From the NCBI GenBank assembly GCA_951812725.1, contig OX638330.1, positions 2,356,001 through 2,420,000 of the forward strand: DNA of 64,000 nt, given 5' to 3'. Under the pieces are notes generated by a model that searched no databases, was not told the origin of the DNA, and was given only the letters and a program-made list of their open reading frames with translations. The position numbers were made by a program, and so were the translations under genes. The stretch comes from an uncultured Caldilineaceae bacterium. GTDB taxonomy: Bacteria; Chloroflexota; Anaerolineae; Caldilineales; Caldilineaceae. Positions 1 through 9,431 of this stretch are shown in pieces; the stretch's first letter is position 1, and each line of letters begins with the position of its first letter.

Positions 1-1
1 T

Positions 2-427
2 GGTCACCTGGTTTTTGGCAGTATCTGGGGCTACGCCCTTGGTCAGTATTATGTTTCCAATGGAAGACGGCGAACATTATTGTTCGGATCTCTTGCCATG
101 GCGGCGGGAGCACATGCACTGTTCAACGTTTTGGTCTTTTCATTTCCTTTTGGTGCCGTTGCTTTGACTTTATTTGGCGGAATCTGGAGTTTCCGAGCCA
201 TTCGCAGGGGTCAGAAGGACTCTCCTTTTCGATTTCGCCGAAACTATCCTCGCGTTCGCTGCCAAAATTGCAGCGAGTTCATGAGCTTGTTCAACCGTTT
301 CTGCACCAAGTGCGGAGCTCCCCGCCCTGAAGGCCAGGCAACAATTTTCTGCAGCAACTGCGAAAGTTCCAATATTGCCGGTGCCGCCTTTTGTACAAGC
401 TGTGGCGATCAGTTCTTGAAAGGATGA
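2..427 (+). CDS. C-terminal part of a PrsW-like membrane protease with two zinc ribbons (5' end outside window)
   Basis: The reading frame is open from base 2 to the stop at 425-427, so the gene starts before the window. The first ~70 visible residues are hydrophobic. They contain GHLVFGSIWGYALG and, about 30 residues later, AGAHALFNVLVF. The spaced H...G and HxxFN motifs are like the last metal-binding segments of PrsW-family intramembrane metalloproteases. A second half carries four CxxC knuckles (CQNC, CTKC, CSNC, CTSC), which form a double zinc ribbon that should lie in the cytoplasm. PrsW proteins cleave membrane anti-sigma factors in Bacillus; a related role here is only inferred. The gene converges on the oxidoreductase gene 6 bp away. 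The family call is fairly sure. The catalytic glutamates would lie outside the window. Confidence 0.6.
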   Translation, partial: GHLVFGSIWGYALGQYYVSNGRRRTLLFGSLAMAAGAHALFNVLVFSFPFGAVALTLFGGIWSFRAIRRGQKDSPFRFRRNYPRVRCQNCSEFMSLFNRFCTKCGAPRPEGQATIFCSNCESSNIAGAAFCTSCGDQFLKG

Positions 428-433
428 CGCAAG

Positions 434-1504
434 TCAGACCAGCAACGGGACCGTCCGCCTCTCACGCGCACTGAGGATGGCCGAGTCTACAATCTGCTGG
501 CCGATGCGGCAGATCGTGGGCGACAGCGGTCCTTGGGGCGGTGTGCCTGTCTCCAGGCAAGAAATAAAGTACTGAATCACGTTCTGATTGGGAGGCGTTA
601 ACCGGTCCACTGGCTGATCATAGCCCTCAGGACTGTCATTTGTCTGAATGCGCACCGTATCCTCGTAGTCGTAGCTACTGATCGTTCCCTCGCTTCCCTT
701 TAGCACGAATCCGCATTTGGGCTGAGGCTGAAGCGTCCACGGGTCGGTAAACGTGCCCCACCGCGTCTCGTACTTCGACAGGCCAAAGGGATACTTGCAG
801 ATGGTGATGCTGTGTTCGTCCACCTCCAGGCCGGGCGGCTCGTCAACAACGGTCGTCACTTCCAGCGGCGCGCGGCCGTCCAGGAACCATGTTCCCAGTG
901 TGACGCCGTATCCGAGGTAGTCCAGCAGCGACCCGCCACCCTCGGACTCCTGGTAGAACCAGCTCTCTTTTTTTCGCTGACGATATGCTTCGTCGGTATC
1001 CTCTTTGTCGGCCCTATGGAAGAGAGGGCCGCGGTTGCCGTCGTAATAGTGAACCTCGATTAGCTCGCCGATAGTACCTTCGTTAAGGAGGCGCTTGGCA
1101 GTTACGTGACAGGGATACCATCGCAGCGGCCAATTGATGATGAACTGTCTCTGTGAATTCGCCATCGCTGCAATCATCTGATCGGCAGCGTCCAGGTCGG
1201 CGGCGAACGGCTTTTCGAGCAGAACATGAACATCATAGGGAGCGACCTTTAGCACCCATTCGGCATGGCTGGCCGTGGACGGGCACAGTATGACAATGTC
1301 CGGCTGCGTCTTTTCCAGGCATTCCCTGTAGTCGGTGAAAACCTGCTCATCAGGAATGCTGAAGTTATGGACCGCGGTCTCCATCGGTTGCCTTTCAGTG
1401 TGGCTGATACCGGCAATTTCGACGTCTGGGTGTTCATAGCAAAGACGCAACAGGTCGCCCATATGCGAATGATCAAAGTTTATGCCCGCAACTTTCCAGG
1501 TCAT
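434..1504 (-). CDS. Gfo/Idh/MocA family oxidoreductase
   Basis: The 356-residue length is usual for the family. The N-terminal half is a Rossmann domain: a beta-strand start KVAGINFDHSHMGDLL, then VILCPSTASHAEW, and the family hallmark EKPFAAD near residue 97, whose Lys contacts the nicotinamide ring and substrate. The C-terminal half has the alpha/beta sheet domain, with EGGGSLLDYLGYGVT around the substrate site. Such enzymes oxidise or epimerise sugars, inositols and related polyols with NAD(P). The substrate cannot be read from sequence. The ATG at 1504 is supported by a GGAG ribosome site 8 bases upstream. The gene diverges from nadE. Confidence 0.85.
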   Translation of the reverse strand: MTWKVAGINFDHSHMGDLLRLCYEHPDVEIAGISHTERQPMETAVHNFSIPDEQVFTDYRECLEKTQPDIVILCPSTASHAEWVLKVAPYDVHVLLEKPFAADLDAADQMIAAMANSQRQFIINWPLRWYPCHVTAKRLLNEGTIGELIEVHYYDGNRGPLFHRADKEDTDEAYRQRKKESWFYQESEGGGSLLDYLGYGVTLGTWFLDGRAPLEVTTVVDEPPGLEVDEHSITICKYPFGLSKYETRWGTFTDPWTLQPQPKCGFVLKGSEGTISSYDYEDTVRIQTNDSPEGYDQPVDRLTPPNQNVIQYFISCLETGTPPQGPLSPTICRIGQQIVDSAILSARERRTVPLLV

Positions 1505-1725
1505 TTTGGCGTCTCCATTTCAGTAGTACTTTGAAGCTGGGCTGATTGAGAGTTTGGATAGGTTCCAGGCTGCGCTCAGCCGGCCGGATTGTATACTCTC
1601 AATTATCGCAGAGTTTTGAGGCCTGTGTCCAAAGGGTCTTGCGCCTGCAGTCAGTTTCTCAGATAATACGATACTGTCAGGTGTTCGCAGCGACTTCACC
1701 GGGAAAGGAAGTCACAGACGCAAAA

Positions 1726-3906
1726 ATGGCCGACTCCTTCTATTCAATCTATAGCCATGGCTTTGTGCGCGTGGCGGTTTGCGTTCCCCACGTACGGGTA
1801 GCGGATCCCGAATTCAATGCCGAACGCACGGCTGGTTTAGCCGCACAGGCGTCGGAAGCAGGCGCGGCCGTTGCCCTGTTCCCCGAGCTGGGCATCTCCT
1901 CTTATGCAATCGACGACCTGCTCCAGCAGGATGCCCTGTTGGACGGCGTTCTCACAGGCATAGGAGAGATCGTGCAAGCCAGTAGGGATTTGACGCCCGT
2001 ACTTCTAATCGGGGCGCCGCTGCGCTTTGAAAACCGACTGTTCAACTGTGCGGTCGTCGTCTACCGCGGCCGTGTGCTGGGTATTGTTCCCAAGACTTAT
2101 TTGCCCAATTACCGTGAGTTCTATGAGCGAAGGCAGTTCAGCTCCGCACGCCATGCAGTCGGCAAGTACGTCCCTTTCATGAACGAGACCGTACCTTTTG
2201 GCAACGATCTGATTTTCCAAGCGGCACATTCCTCCGGAGGCAACGTAGCCGGTCACCCAGACCCTCCACTACCTGGTAGCGACGGGCATCTCGCTGCAGA
2301 AGCAAGTGCCTTTGTCTTGCACGTGGAAATATGCGAAGACGTTTGGACGCCGATTCCCCCCAGTTCCTATGCGGCGCTGGCAGGCGCTACGGTTTTGGCG
2401 AATCTGTCTGCGTCGAACATCACCATTGGCAAGGCAAATTACCGCAAGGACTTGTGTGCCAGCCAGTCGGGAAAGTGTATTGCCGCCTATCTTTACTCGG
2501 CCGCGGGGCCGGGTGAATCGACGACCGATCTGGCTTGGGACGGCCACGCGCTGATCTATGAAGACGGCAACCTGCTGGCAGAATCGGAACGGTTTGCGGA
2601 TCACGAACAGATTATCACCGCGGACATAGACACGGAACGCCTGGCACAAAGCCGCATGAGGCTGACGAGCTTTAACGATGCGGCCGCCTTGCACCGCGAG
2701 CAGTTGGAGGAGATTCGGACTGTCGGATTCGAATTTCAGGCGCCGGCCTTAGCGGCCGCGGATGCCAGTGGCAAGTCACATAGCAGCGCGCCTGCGGTCA
2801 ACCGACTGAATCGTAGAATCGAGCGTTTTCCTTTCGTTCCCAGCGACGCAGTACGGCGTGACGAGCAGGCCTACGAGGCCTATAACATCCAGGTGCATGG
2901 TCTGATGCAGCGCCTGCGGGCCACTGGCATAGAGAAGATCGTTGTCGGCATCTCGGGCGGGTTGGATTCGACACAGGCACTTATCGTTGCCGCGCGGACC
3001 ATGGACCGGCTTAAGCTGCCCCGCACCAATATTCTGGCCTACACGATGCCCGGCTTTGCAACCAGCGCCGGCACTCGTTCAAACGCCCACCGCCTGATGG
3101 AATCACTTGGCGTCAGCGGGCATGAAATTGACATCCGACCTGCCGCCATGCAGATGTTTCGAGACATCGGCCATCCATTTGCGGAGGAAGATCCGGAGTA
3201 TGACATAACTTTCGAGAATGTGCAGGCGGGCGAACGCACCAGCCATCTGTTTCGGTTGGCCAACTACAATGACGCGCTGGTACTGGGGACCGGCGACCTG
3301 AGCGAACTGGCGCTGGGCTGGGCCACGTACGGCGTCGGCGACCAGATGAGCCATTACAATGTGAACGCATCCGTACCCAAGACGCTCATACAACATCTGA
3401 TCCGCTGGGTTATCGCCACGAAGCAGTTCGAAGATAGTGCCAGCACTGTTCTGCAGTCGATATTGGATACCGAGATTTCACCGGAACTGGTGCCTGGAGA
3501 TGGAGATAATGACGGGCCGGCCCAATCCACCGAAGCGAAAATCGGGCCGTATGAGCTACAGGACTTTTTCCTGTACCATATCTCCCGTTATGGTTTCCGG
3601 CCCAGCAAGGTTGCCTTTATGGCGTTGCAGGCCTGGGGCGACCGCGGCCAGGGCATTTGGCCTGACTTCCTGCCCGACCACAAACGTAACCAGTACGATC
3701 TGTCGGAGATCAGGAAGTGGCTGGAACTTTTCCTTTTCCGCTTTTTCCAGATCAGCCAATTTAAGCGTACGGCCGTTCCCAACGGCCCCAAGGTTGGCAG
3801 CGGGGGTTCGCTCAGCCCGCGTGGAGACTGGCGTGCGCCCAGTGATTCCTCAGCCGCGGCCTGGCTGTCCGAGTTGCGTAGAAATGTGCCGAATCAGGAG
3901 AGGTAG
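1726..3906 (+). CDS. nadE: Glutamine-dependent NAD+ synthase
   Basis: This two-domain enzyme makes NAD+ from deamido-NAD+, ATP and glutamine in the cytoplasm. The N-terminal nitrilase-like glutaminase domain (residues ~12-330) has the catalytic triad Glu54 (FPELGISSY), Lys123 (VPKTYLPNY) and Cys203 (EICEDVW). The C-terminal synthetase domain has the ATP-pyrophosphatase loop SGGLDS at 410-415. The 726-residue length fits the long bacterial form. The frame is open further upstream to 1546, but the ATG at 1726 starts the conserved [15 protein letters not shown] segment and is preceded by GGGAAAGGAAG, so it is preferred. The gene converges on the helicase gene, with a 10-bp-stem hairpin between them. 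Confidence 0.95.
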   Translation: MADSFYSIYSHGFVRVAVCVPHVRVADPEFNAERTAGLAAQASEAGAAVALFPELGISSYAIDDLLQQDALLDGVLTGIGEIVQASRDLTPVLLIGAPLRFENRLFNCAVVVYRGRVLGIVPKTYLPNYREFYERRQFSSARHAVGKYVPFMNETVPFGNDLIFQAAHSSGGNVAGHPDPPLPGSDGHLAAEASAFVLHVEICEDVWTPIPPSSYAALAGATVLANLSASNITIGKANYRKDLCASQSGKCIAAYLYSAAGPGESTTDLAWDGHALIYEDGNLLAESERFADHEQIITADIDTERLAQSRMRLTSFNDAAALHREQLEEIRTVGFEFQAPALAAADASGKSHSSAPAVNRLNRRIERFPFVPSDAVRRDEQAYEAYNIQVHGLMQRLRATGIEKIVVGISGGLDSTQALIVAARTMDRLKLPRTNILAYTMPGFATSAGTRSNAHRLMESLGVSGHEIDIRPAAMQMFRDIGHPFAEEDPEYDITFENVQAGERTSHLFRLANYNDALVLGTGDLSELALGWATYGVGDQMSHYNVNASVPKTLIQHLIRWVIATKQFEDSASTVLQSILDTEISPELVPGDGDNDGPAQSTEAKIGPYELQDFFLYHISRYGFRPSKVAFMALQAWGDRGQGIWPDFLPDHKRNQYDLSEIRKWLELFLFRFFQISQFKRTAVPNGPKVGSGGSLSPRGDWRAPSDSSAAAWLSELRRNVPNQER

Positions 3907-3942
3907 CTATACAAGGGTAGGGGAAGGTTCAGAAGGCGCCCG

Positions 3943-3973
3943 CGTCCGCCTGTGCCAGTGCATCAGGCGGACG
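3943..3973. terminator. Hairpin between convergent nadE and helicase genes
   Basis: A perfect 10-bp inverted repeat (CGTCCGCCTG / CAGGCGGACG, 11-base loop) lies between the two stop codons. There is no long T run on either side, so it is at best a weak bidirectional terminator. Confidence 0.4.
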
Positions 3974-3991
3974 AAACGGTGGGAAGCGCCG

Positions 3992-5551
3992 TCACTCGCG
4001 GCGGTTGCGGGAACTACGCGGACGGCTCCGACGCCGCCTTTGACCTCCCTGTGATTGGGACTTCCTAGTGGGCCTGGCAGCGGGCCTTTTTGATGCCTCT
4101 TCGGCGGGCAGTGCCGGCGGTGCATGCAACAGGTCTTGATAGAAGTCATCGACCAGCATTGCCAGTAGTGTCTGGCCCTCGTCCGAATCCATCCATTCAT
4201 TCACCAGCGGACGGAACCTCCTCATTCGTTCGCTCTGCAGGTTATCGCGGCTGCGCAGCTTGGCTTCGAGCAGAGAGGTGACGCGTTCGGAGACCAGGGA
4301 CGCCACCTCTTCGTCGGTGGGCAGCTTGCGCTCCTCCAGCGGGATGCTATAGCGTTTTGCGATGCGCTCCATCATCATGCGTTCGTCGAAAGAGGCTGTA
4401 AGGGATATCGCAACGCCGGAAGCGCCGGCGCGGGCAGTACGCCCGGCGCGGTGTATATAGGACTCGAGGTCGTCGGGCGGTTCATACTGTATTACATGGG
4501 ACAGTTCTGGAATGTCGATGCCGCGGGCCGCCACGTCGGTGGCCACCAGAAGTCTCAGTTTCCCTTCGCGCACGCGGCGCAACACGCGCTCTCTTTCACT
4601 CTGGCTGAGATCGGAACTGATTCTGTCAGCATCATAGCCGAATCGCTGCAGGACAATCGTTACGTAATCCACTGTGCGGCGTGTGTTACAGAAGACCAGC
4701 GCTGCAGCCGGGTTTTCCATTTCGATAAGCCGCACAAGCGCTCTATCTTTTTTCATGCCCGGATCAGCATAGAGGACATGTTCTGCCTCGGCGACATGAA
4801 CCCGATCGCGGCTCAGACTGAGGAAATCGGGTTGCGTCAGAAACTGCTGCGCCAGGCGCAACACATGCGCTGGAAAGGTAGCGGAGAACATGGAGCCCTG
4901 GATAGGCCCTGAAGGGAGATAGGACTGCACTTGCAGCATGTCCGGGTAGAAGCCCATTGACAACATCCTGTCGGCTTCGTCAAATACCAGCTGATGCAGA
5001 TTGTCGAGGCGCAGCGTGCGTTGCAGCAGGTGGTCGAGAATACGTCCCGGCGTGCCAATTACCAGTTGGGCGCCGTCACGCAGCGCCGAAATTTGCGGGC
5101 CGTATCCGACACCGCCGTAGACTGCAACGCTGCTGACGCCGGTTGCGTCCCCCAAAATCGCGGCTTCCTTTGAAACTTGAAGGGCCAGTTCCCGTGTGGG
5201 AACCAGGATCAGAGCCTGGCAGGCCCGCTTTTTCAAGTTAATCTTATGGAGGATAGGGAGCAGAAACGCGCCCGTCTTTCCACTGCCGGTACGCGACTGG
5301 ACCATCAGATCCCGCCCGGCAAGCAGGTAGGGAATGGCCTTGGACTGTACCGGCATCAGTTTGGTCCAACCGGCGCTGGCGGCCGCATCTTGCGCTATCT
5401 TGGGCAGATCTGCATGTGTGATCGCAGGGAGCGCATTCTCAGGCTCAACCAGGTCCAGGGGGTTTACATTTTCGTCGAAGTCGTTCGTATCGCGTGAGGA
5501 GGGGGGATTCGAAGTTTCTTCTTTCTGGCCTTCGGTAGTTTCTGTGGGCAT
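3992..5551 (-). CDS. DEAD-box ATP-dependent RNA helicase
   Basis: The 519 residues carry the helicase motifs in order: PVQSKAIP (Q-motif region), SRTGSGKT (motif I, ~86-93), PTRELA (Ia), GTPGR (Ib), DEAD at 191-194 (II), SAT at 223-225 (III), and HRAGRTAR (VI). A very basic tail rich in Arg/Ser follows residue ~490 and probably binds RNA. The family unwinds RNA in ribosome assembly, mRNA decay or cold adaptation; the specific role is unknown. The ATG at 5551 has AAGGAA just upstream. A GTG at 5596 in the same frame would add 15 residues but lacks a better site. Motif VI reads HRAGRTAR rather than HRIGRTGR. Confidence 0.93.
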   Translation of the reverse strand: MPTETTEGQKEETSNPPSSRDTNDFDENVNPLDLVEPENALPAITHADLPKIAQDAAASAGWTKLMPVQSKAIPYLLAGRDLMVQSRTGSGKTGAFLLPILHKINLKKRACQALILVPTRELALQVSKEAAILGDATGVSSVAVYGGVGYGPQISALRDGAQLVIGTPGRILDHLLQRTLRLDNLHQLVFDEADRMLSMGFYPDMLQVQSYLPSGPIQGSMFSATFPAHVLRLAQQFLTQPDFLSLSRDRVHVAEAEHVLYADPGMKKDRALVRLIEMENPAAALVFCNTRRTVDYVTIVLQRFGYDADRISSDLSQSERERVLRRVREGKLRLLVATDVAARGIDIPELSHVIQYEPPDDLESYIHRAGRTARAGASGVAISLTASFDERMMMERIAKRYSIPLEERKLPTDEEVASLVSERVTSLLEAKLRSRDNLQSERMRRFRPLVNEWMDSDEGQTLLAMLVDDFYQDLLHAPPALPAEEASKRPAARPTRKSQSQGGQRRRRSRPRSSRNRRE

Positions 5552-5744
5552 GAATTCCTTACTTTTTCTGGTATGAATTTCGGTCGGCGCTTTCACAAAG
5601 CGACTATAACTTGCCCCATTCTACTTTGTTCCCCGACGGATACATAGAATCCGACACGGGTAAATGGCTAACACGTTAAAGGAAAGTGCAACTGCCTTCA
5701 AAAAGGATGAGACTCAGGACCAAATAGGGGGACCAATCCGCCGA

Positions 5745-6284
5745 TCAGTTCTCACGGGATTCAACTTTATTGCCGACTTCGTAAACAAGCACCACGGTAC
5801 CAGTTTTCTCGTAAACCCGCTGCTCTCTAAACTTTAACTCCACCCGTCTCGACAGTCCCGCTACAAATGGCACGCCACCGCCCAGTATAACCGGCATGAC
5901 TGCCACCTCCACTGTGTCAACCAGCCCCTCATTGCAGAGACTTCCGAACAGCTGCCCGCCCCCAAATAGCCAGATGTCCTTTCCCTGCTCGGCCCGCAGC
6001 GAACGCACAACTTCAATCCAGTCTTCGCCGACTATCTGTACATTCTCATGGTCGCTCTGGAGCAAGCTCTTCGAGAAAACGATCATCTTGGATTCCGGCG
6101 TAGCCGGGGAACCCTGCTCACCAACAACCTGAAAGGTCCGGCGACCAATCAGATAGGTGTCGAACTGCGCCGACAGTTCAGCGAAGTCAATGTCCGGATC
6201 GATGTCAATCCAGTCATATCCGTCATTGACGTCCGCAATGTAACCGTCCAAACTAATCGCACAGTTGTAACGAATTTTTCGCAC
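5745..6284 (-). CDS. Dihydrofolate reductase / RibD C-terminal-like reductase
   Basis: This single-domain NADPH-binding protein (179 residues) belongs to the YyaP/YwjB type of the DHFR-RibD superfamily. Visible landmarks are the strand 1 motif YNCAISLDGYIAD, LIGRRTFQVV, IVFSKSL, and the glycine-rich IWLFGGGQLFG near residue 108, which binds the dinucleotide. Members act on small aromatic or pterin-like substrates, mostly unknown. The start is GTG at 6284, chosen because GGAGG lies 7 bases upstream and there is no competing ATG. It is a lone gene between the helicase and a 368-bp non-coding gap. Confidence 0.85.
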   Translation of the reverse strand: MRKIRYNCAISLDGYIADVNDGYDWIDIDPDIDFAELSAQFDTYLIGRRTFQVVGEQGSPATPESKMIVFSKSLLQSDHENVQIVGEDWIEVVRSLRAEQGKDIWLFGGGQLFGSLCNEGLVDTVEVAVMPVILGGGVPFVAGLSRRVELKFREQRVYEKTGTVVLVYEVGNKVESREN

Positions 6285-6652
6285 AGAAAACCTCCAGATA
6301 ACTCGAAGCCTTTCACTTCGCTCCTATGTTATGAAGCCGCAATGTGCAGGGACCAGGGAGCGGGGAAGGAAGGGCGTCTGCAACGGCTCAGCCTGAGCCA
6401 TTCGGCAATTGCACATAGGGCTGGAATAGGAGATCCGGAGATCTCCAGAGGGCGGTCGGTCCTTTGGCCCTCTCTGCTGCGTTTGCACCCTCCCGCACTC
6501 CGCTCTAAGATCGCGCCTCACTCATCTTTGGCCGTCTTACCAGCAGGACGCCTCAAGCAAGGTTGCGGTCTCCGCGAGCACAGCGAGATAACATGAAAGA
6601 CTGCGAGGTTGAAGGGTTGGTCCCAAAATGCCCGGGATTTCCGGTGGTCATT
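6285..6652. other. Intergenic stretch without a convincing gene
   Basis: Short open frames on both strands lack ribosome sites and recognisable protein character. A palindrome GGAGATCTCC occurs near 6435. Nothing else could be supported. Confidence 0.5.
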
Positions 6653-7702
6653 TCAGACGCTGCCAAACAGTGCTTTCGACTGCTCGCAAGATCTCTGTAT
6701 CAGTGTGGGAAGCTTGTGGCTGTGGTCCAGCTCCGGACGTTGGTGAATCCAGCCTAGCGACACCATGCTCCGTATCAGGACAAACACCGGCAGGAGCTCG
6801 ATATCGGCAGGCGATAGAGGCCGCTCGGTGAGGTAACCGGCGATGATTGCTTCTCTGATAACGTCGAAAAGGGGATTGTCCTGATAATATGAGATGGCCA
6901 CCGCCAGTTCGTAGAGGTGCCACCCAAAACCGGCGTCGTCAAAGTCGATAATGTGCACATGGTCGCCGGTTACAATAAGGTTACCTGGGTGCAGATCGGC
7001 GTGGATCAGGCTGTAAGATTCCCGGTCTTTGCCGTAATCGCACAGAGTTCGATAAATCTGGTCGCGGGCGTAAATGACTTGTGCTCTTTCTGCCGGGGTT
7101 AGTTTCGATTGTTCCCAGAAGGGACCCCAGAACGGATCCTTGCCCATCAGCCCGTCGGCATCAAACGCGTGCCGTTCAAATCCGGCGGGAAGAGGCCAAG
7201 CAACCGCCTGATTGTGAATGAGGGCGGCAAGACAACCCGTCTTGTGGAAGTAACTCTCCAGGCTGGATTTGTCACTCTCCTGCTCAATCAGAGATGCCAT
7301 CAAGGTCCCTTCGACCCACTCGACCAAACTCACATAGCGGGTCTGTGAAAGCTCTGGCAAGTAGACGCTGACGAAGGCCTCATTGTCGCTCGTAAGGCGA
7401 GGTACAGGTGCGCCGATTCCGGACCGGTTCAGGGCAGCGATCCACTGAAGCTCACCGTGCAGTTCAGGCAGCGAATGATAGCCCGGCCGATGGAATCGAA
7501 ATACAAGAGCCTGCCCGCTGTCAGTATCGACCCGAAAAACGATGTTCTCCGAATGCGAAACCAGGTTGATGTGGAGAACGTTCAGGTTCCAGGCATCCAG
7601 TGCCCGCGCGGCAGAGGCCAGCAGCTCCTCTTCAAATGGTATCTCAGGCTTGTGTACGAAGAGACCGTTCCCAGTTGCCGATTCATCACTGCGGCGTGCC
7701 AT
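6653..7702 (-). CDS. Aminoglycoside-phosphotransferase-fold kinase (homoserine/hydroxylysine kinase-like)
   Basis: This 349-residue protein has the APH kinase fold. The catalytic loop reads HADLHPGNLIV (Asp base and Asn) and is followed by the metal-binding IIDFDDAGFGWHLYELA. The N-terminal lobe has VFRVDTDSGQALVFRFHRPGY in the ATP-clamp region. Family members phosphorylate small hydroxylated substrates such as homoserine, choline, hydroxylysine or aminoglycosides. The class III aminotransferase gene lies immediately upstream on the same strand. This pairing is known for amino-alcohol kinases with PLP phospho-lyases (human AGPHD1 and AGXT2L), so an amino-alcohol substrate is inferred. GGGGAG precedes the ATG. 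Confidence 0.8.
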   Translation of the reverse strand: MARRSDESATGNGLFVHKPEIPFEEELLASAARALDAWNLNVLHINLVSHSENIVFRVDTDSGQALVFRFHRPGYHSLPELHGELQWIAALNRSGIGAPVPRLTSDNEAFVSVYLPELSQTRYVSLVEWVEGTLMASLIEQESDKSSLESYFHKTGCLAALIHNQAVAWPLPAGFERHAFDADGLMGKDPFWGPFWEQSKLTPAERAQVIYARDQIYRTLCDYGKDRESYSLIHADLHPGNLIVTGDHVHIIDFDDAGFGWHLYELAVAISYYQDNPLFDVIREAIIAGYLTERPLSPADIELLPVFVLIRSMVSLGWIHQRPELDHSHKLPTLIQRSCEQSKALFGSV

Positions 7703-7795
7703 CAGGACTCCCCCTGACTCTGGAAAATAAGAGAATCTCGCGGCGAATTGTTCTTTGCTCCGGACGGTAGCTCCCCAATTTCCAGGGTCCGGGTC

Positions 7796-9088
7796 TCAAG
7801 CGATCACACATTCTTGAATGCTCTCTTCGAACGCGGTCAGAAACAGGTCCGCGTGCTCCTTTTGGAAGACGAGCGGGGGCCGAATCTTGAGGATATTGCT
7901 ATTTGGTCCGGCGCTGCCGATCAGAAAGCCTCGGTCGCGCAGGCCGTTGACGATCGCGGTCGCGCCGTCAGGATCCGGCTTCTTAGATGCGCGGTCTCGA
8001 ACCCATTCCATGCCGATGAACAGTCCGTGGCCGCGGACGTCGGCGAGCTGCTCGCAGTTGTCCTGAAATGTGCCTAGTTCGTTCAGCAGGTGTGCGCCAA
8101 CCTTGCTGACATTACTTGCCAACTCCTCATTTTCGATGACGTCGATCACGGCCATTCCCGCCGCCGCCTGCAAAGGACTGGCTGCAAAGGTGTTGAAGTA
8201 GCGCTTGTGGCGGCGGAAATTATCTACCAGCTCGCTCGATGCCGCCGCGGCGGCGACGGGGAGCCCGTTGCCCATCGGCTTGCCCATCGTAACGATGTCG
8301 GGCACGAAGTCGGTTGCTTCGTAACCCCACCATTGGCCTGTGCGGCAAAAGCCTGCTTGCACTTCGTCGGCGATGACCAGCCCGCCTTCGGCTCGCACCA
8401 GCGCGGCCGCTTGCCGCATGAACTCACCGGGGAAAGAGGGCAGTCCCTCGTTGGCGAAAATCGAGCAGACCAGCATCCCCGCCAGCGCGATTCCTTTTTC
8501 GCGCAGACTGTCGATTGCACCCTCTACCTCCGCCAGGTAGAGCTCTGTCAGCTCGTTGTCGGACAGGCCGTCGCCGAGAGGGCGGTAGCGCTGCGGGAAG
8601 GGAAATGCGCGGATATCCTCAGCTCGCTCGTTCTGTGCTTGTTGGGCGACGCGGGTGAATTTGCCTACCTCGGCGGAGTTGCCGTGGTAGGCGGCATCGC
8701 TGCAAATGAAGCCTTGCCCTCCAGTGGCGGCGCGGGCGATGCCTAAAGCCACCTCGTTGGCTTCCGTGCCCGTGCAGGTGAATACCACGCTGGTCAGCGG
8801 ATCTGCGTGAAGATTCGCCAACCGTTCAGCATAGTCGAGGACGTCTTCATTGAGATAGCGGCTGTGAACATTGAGTGTTTGCGCCTGGCTGTGCATTGCC
8901 TCGACCACGTGTGGATGACAGTGACCGACACAGGGCACGTTATTGTACATATCGAGATAACGGCGCCCTTCATCGTCGTAGAGCCAAACACCTTCCCCAC
9001 GAACGATGTTGACCGGTTTCTCGTAGAAGATTGGCGCGCCCATGCCAAGCAGGCGGTTGCGGCGTTCCATCATAGCGCTGTTAGTCAT
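7796..9088 (-). CDS. Class III PLP aminotransferase or phospho-lyase (AGXT2L-like)
   Basis: This 430-residue fold-type I PLP enzyme shows the class III signature IADEVQAGFCRTGQWWG and DIVTMGKPMGNGLPVAA, where the Lys in GKPMGNG binds PLP. VFTCTGTEANEVALGIAR holds the cofactor phosphate. The close match to the AGXT2L pattern (NNVPCVGHCHPHVVEA near the N-terminus) suggests a phospho-lyase acting on ethanolamine phosphate or phosphohydroxylysine rather than a plain omega-transaminase. The kinase-like gene starts 94 bp downstream, which supports a kinase-then-lyase pair. The ATG at 9088 has AGGAGAAGAG directly upstream. Which reaction it catalyses cannot be settled from sequence alone. Confidence 0.85.
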   Translation of the reverse strand: MTNSAMMERRNRLLGMGAPIFYEKPVNIVRGEGVWLYDDEGRRYLDMYNNVPCVGHCHPHVVEAMHSQAQTLNVHSRYLNEDVLDYAERLANLHADPLTSVVFTCTGTEANEVALGIARAATGGQGFICSDAAYHGNSAEVGKFTRVAQQAQNERAEDIRAFPFPQRYRPLGDGLSDNELTELYLAEVEGAIDSLREKGIALAGMLVCSIFANEGLPSFPGEFMRQAAALVRAEGGLVIADEVQAGFCRTGQWWGYEATDFVPDIVTMGKPMGNGLPVAAAAASSELVDNFRRHKRYFNTFAASPLQAAAGMAVIDVIENEELASNVSKVGAHLLNELGTFQDNCEQLADVRGHGLFIGMEWVRDRASKKPDPDGATAIVNGLRDRGFLIGSAGPNSNILKIRPPLVFQKEHADLFLTAFEESIQECVIA

Positions 9089-9130
9089 CTCTTCTCCTGA
9101 CTGTCACAAGATCGGCTTCAAATATTTTTT

Positions 9131-9416
9131 GTAACTACTAAGCCACAGTAGTTGACCAGCCAGTCATCCTTGGAACCATTCAGGCTCATGGTGACGCAAC
9201 TGGCTTACAACCGCCGCTATGCTCGCCAGCCGATACGTTGCGAAGAAGGCACACGGTCGGTAAGGCATGGTTTTGTAGGGGGGCGTTGCGGGGGCGCAGC
9301 CCCTGCACAAGGGAGGCCGCTTGCGGCCGACCGCCCAAAATACAACAATGAGGGGAGAAAGGACACCTTTGCTGGCCTCGTTCAGGGTTGCGAATCAGCT
9401 GCGGCTGAGTAGTTAC
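9131..9416. mobile_element. MITE-like repeat family 1, copy 1 (286 bp)
   Basis: The element has inverted ends: GTAACTACTAAGCC on the left, and a right end whose complement reads GTAACTACTCAGCC. The flanks TATTTTTT and TATTTTTC resemble an 8-bp target duplication with one mismatch, though the A/T-rich context is weak evidence. The core holds a GGGGGCGCAGCCCC palindrome and a small hairpin at 9315-9328 (GGCCG-CTTG-CGGCC). No coding capacity. Related copies are at 16043, 22210 and 38730. It fills the gap between the aminotransferase and Rieske genes. Confidence 0.75.
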
Positions 9417-9431
9417 TATTTTTCTTATTTT

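Noticed and set aside
2269..2694. 141-codon minus-strand frame inside nadE
   Set aside because: It lies fully within a confident NAD synthase gene and has no recognisable features.
6324..6521. 65-codon minus-strand frame in the gap after the DHFR-like gene
   Set aside because: No ribosome site and a composition like random high-GC sequence.
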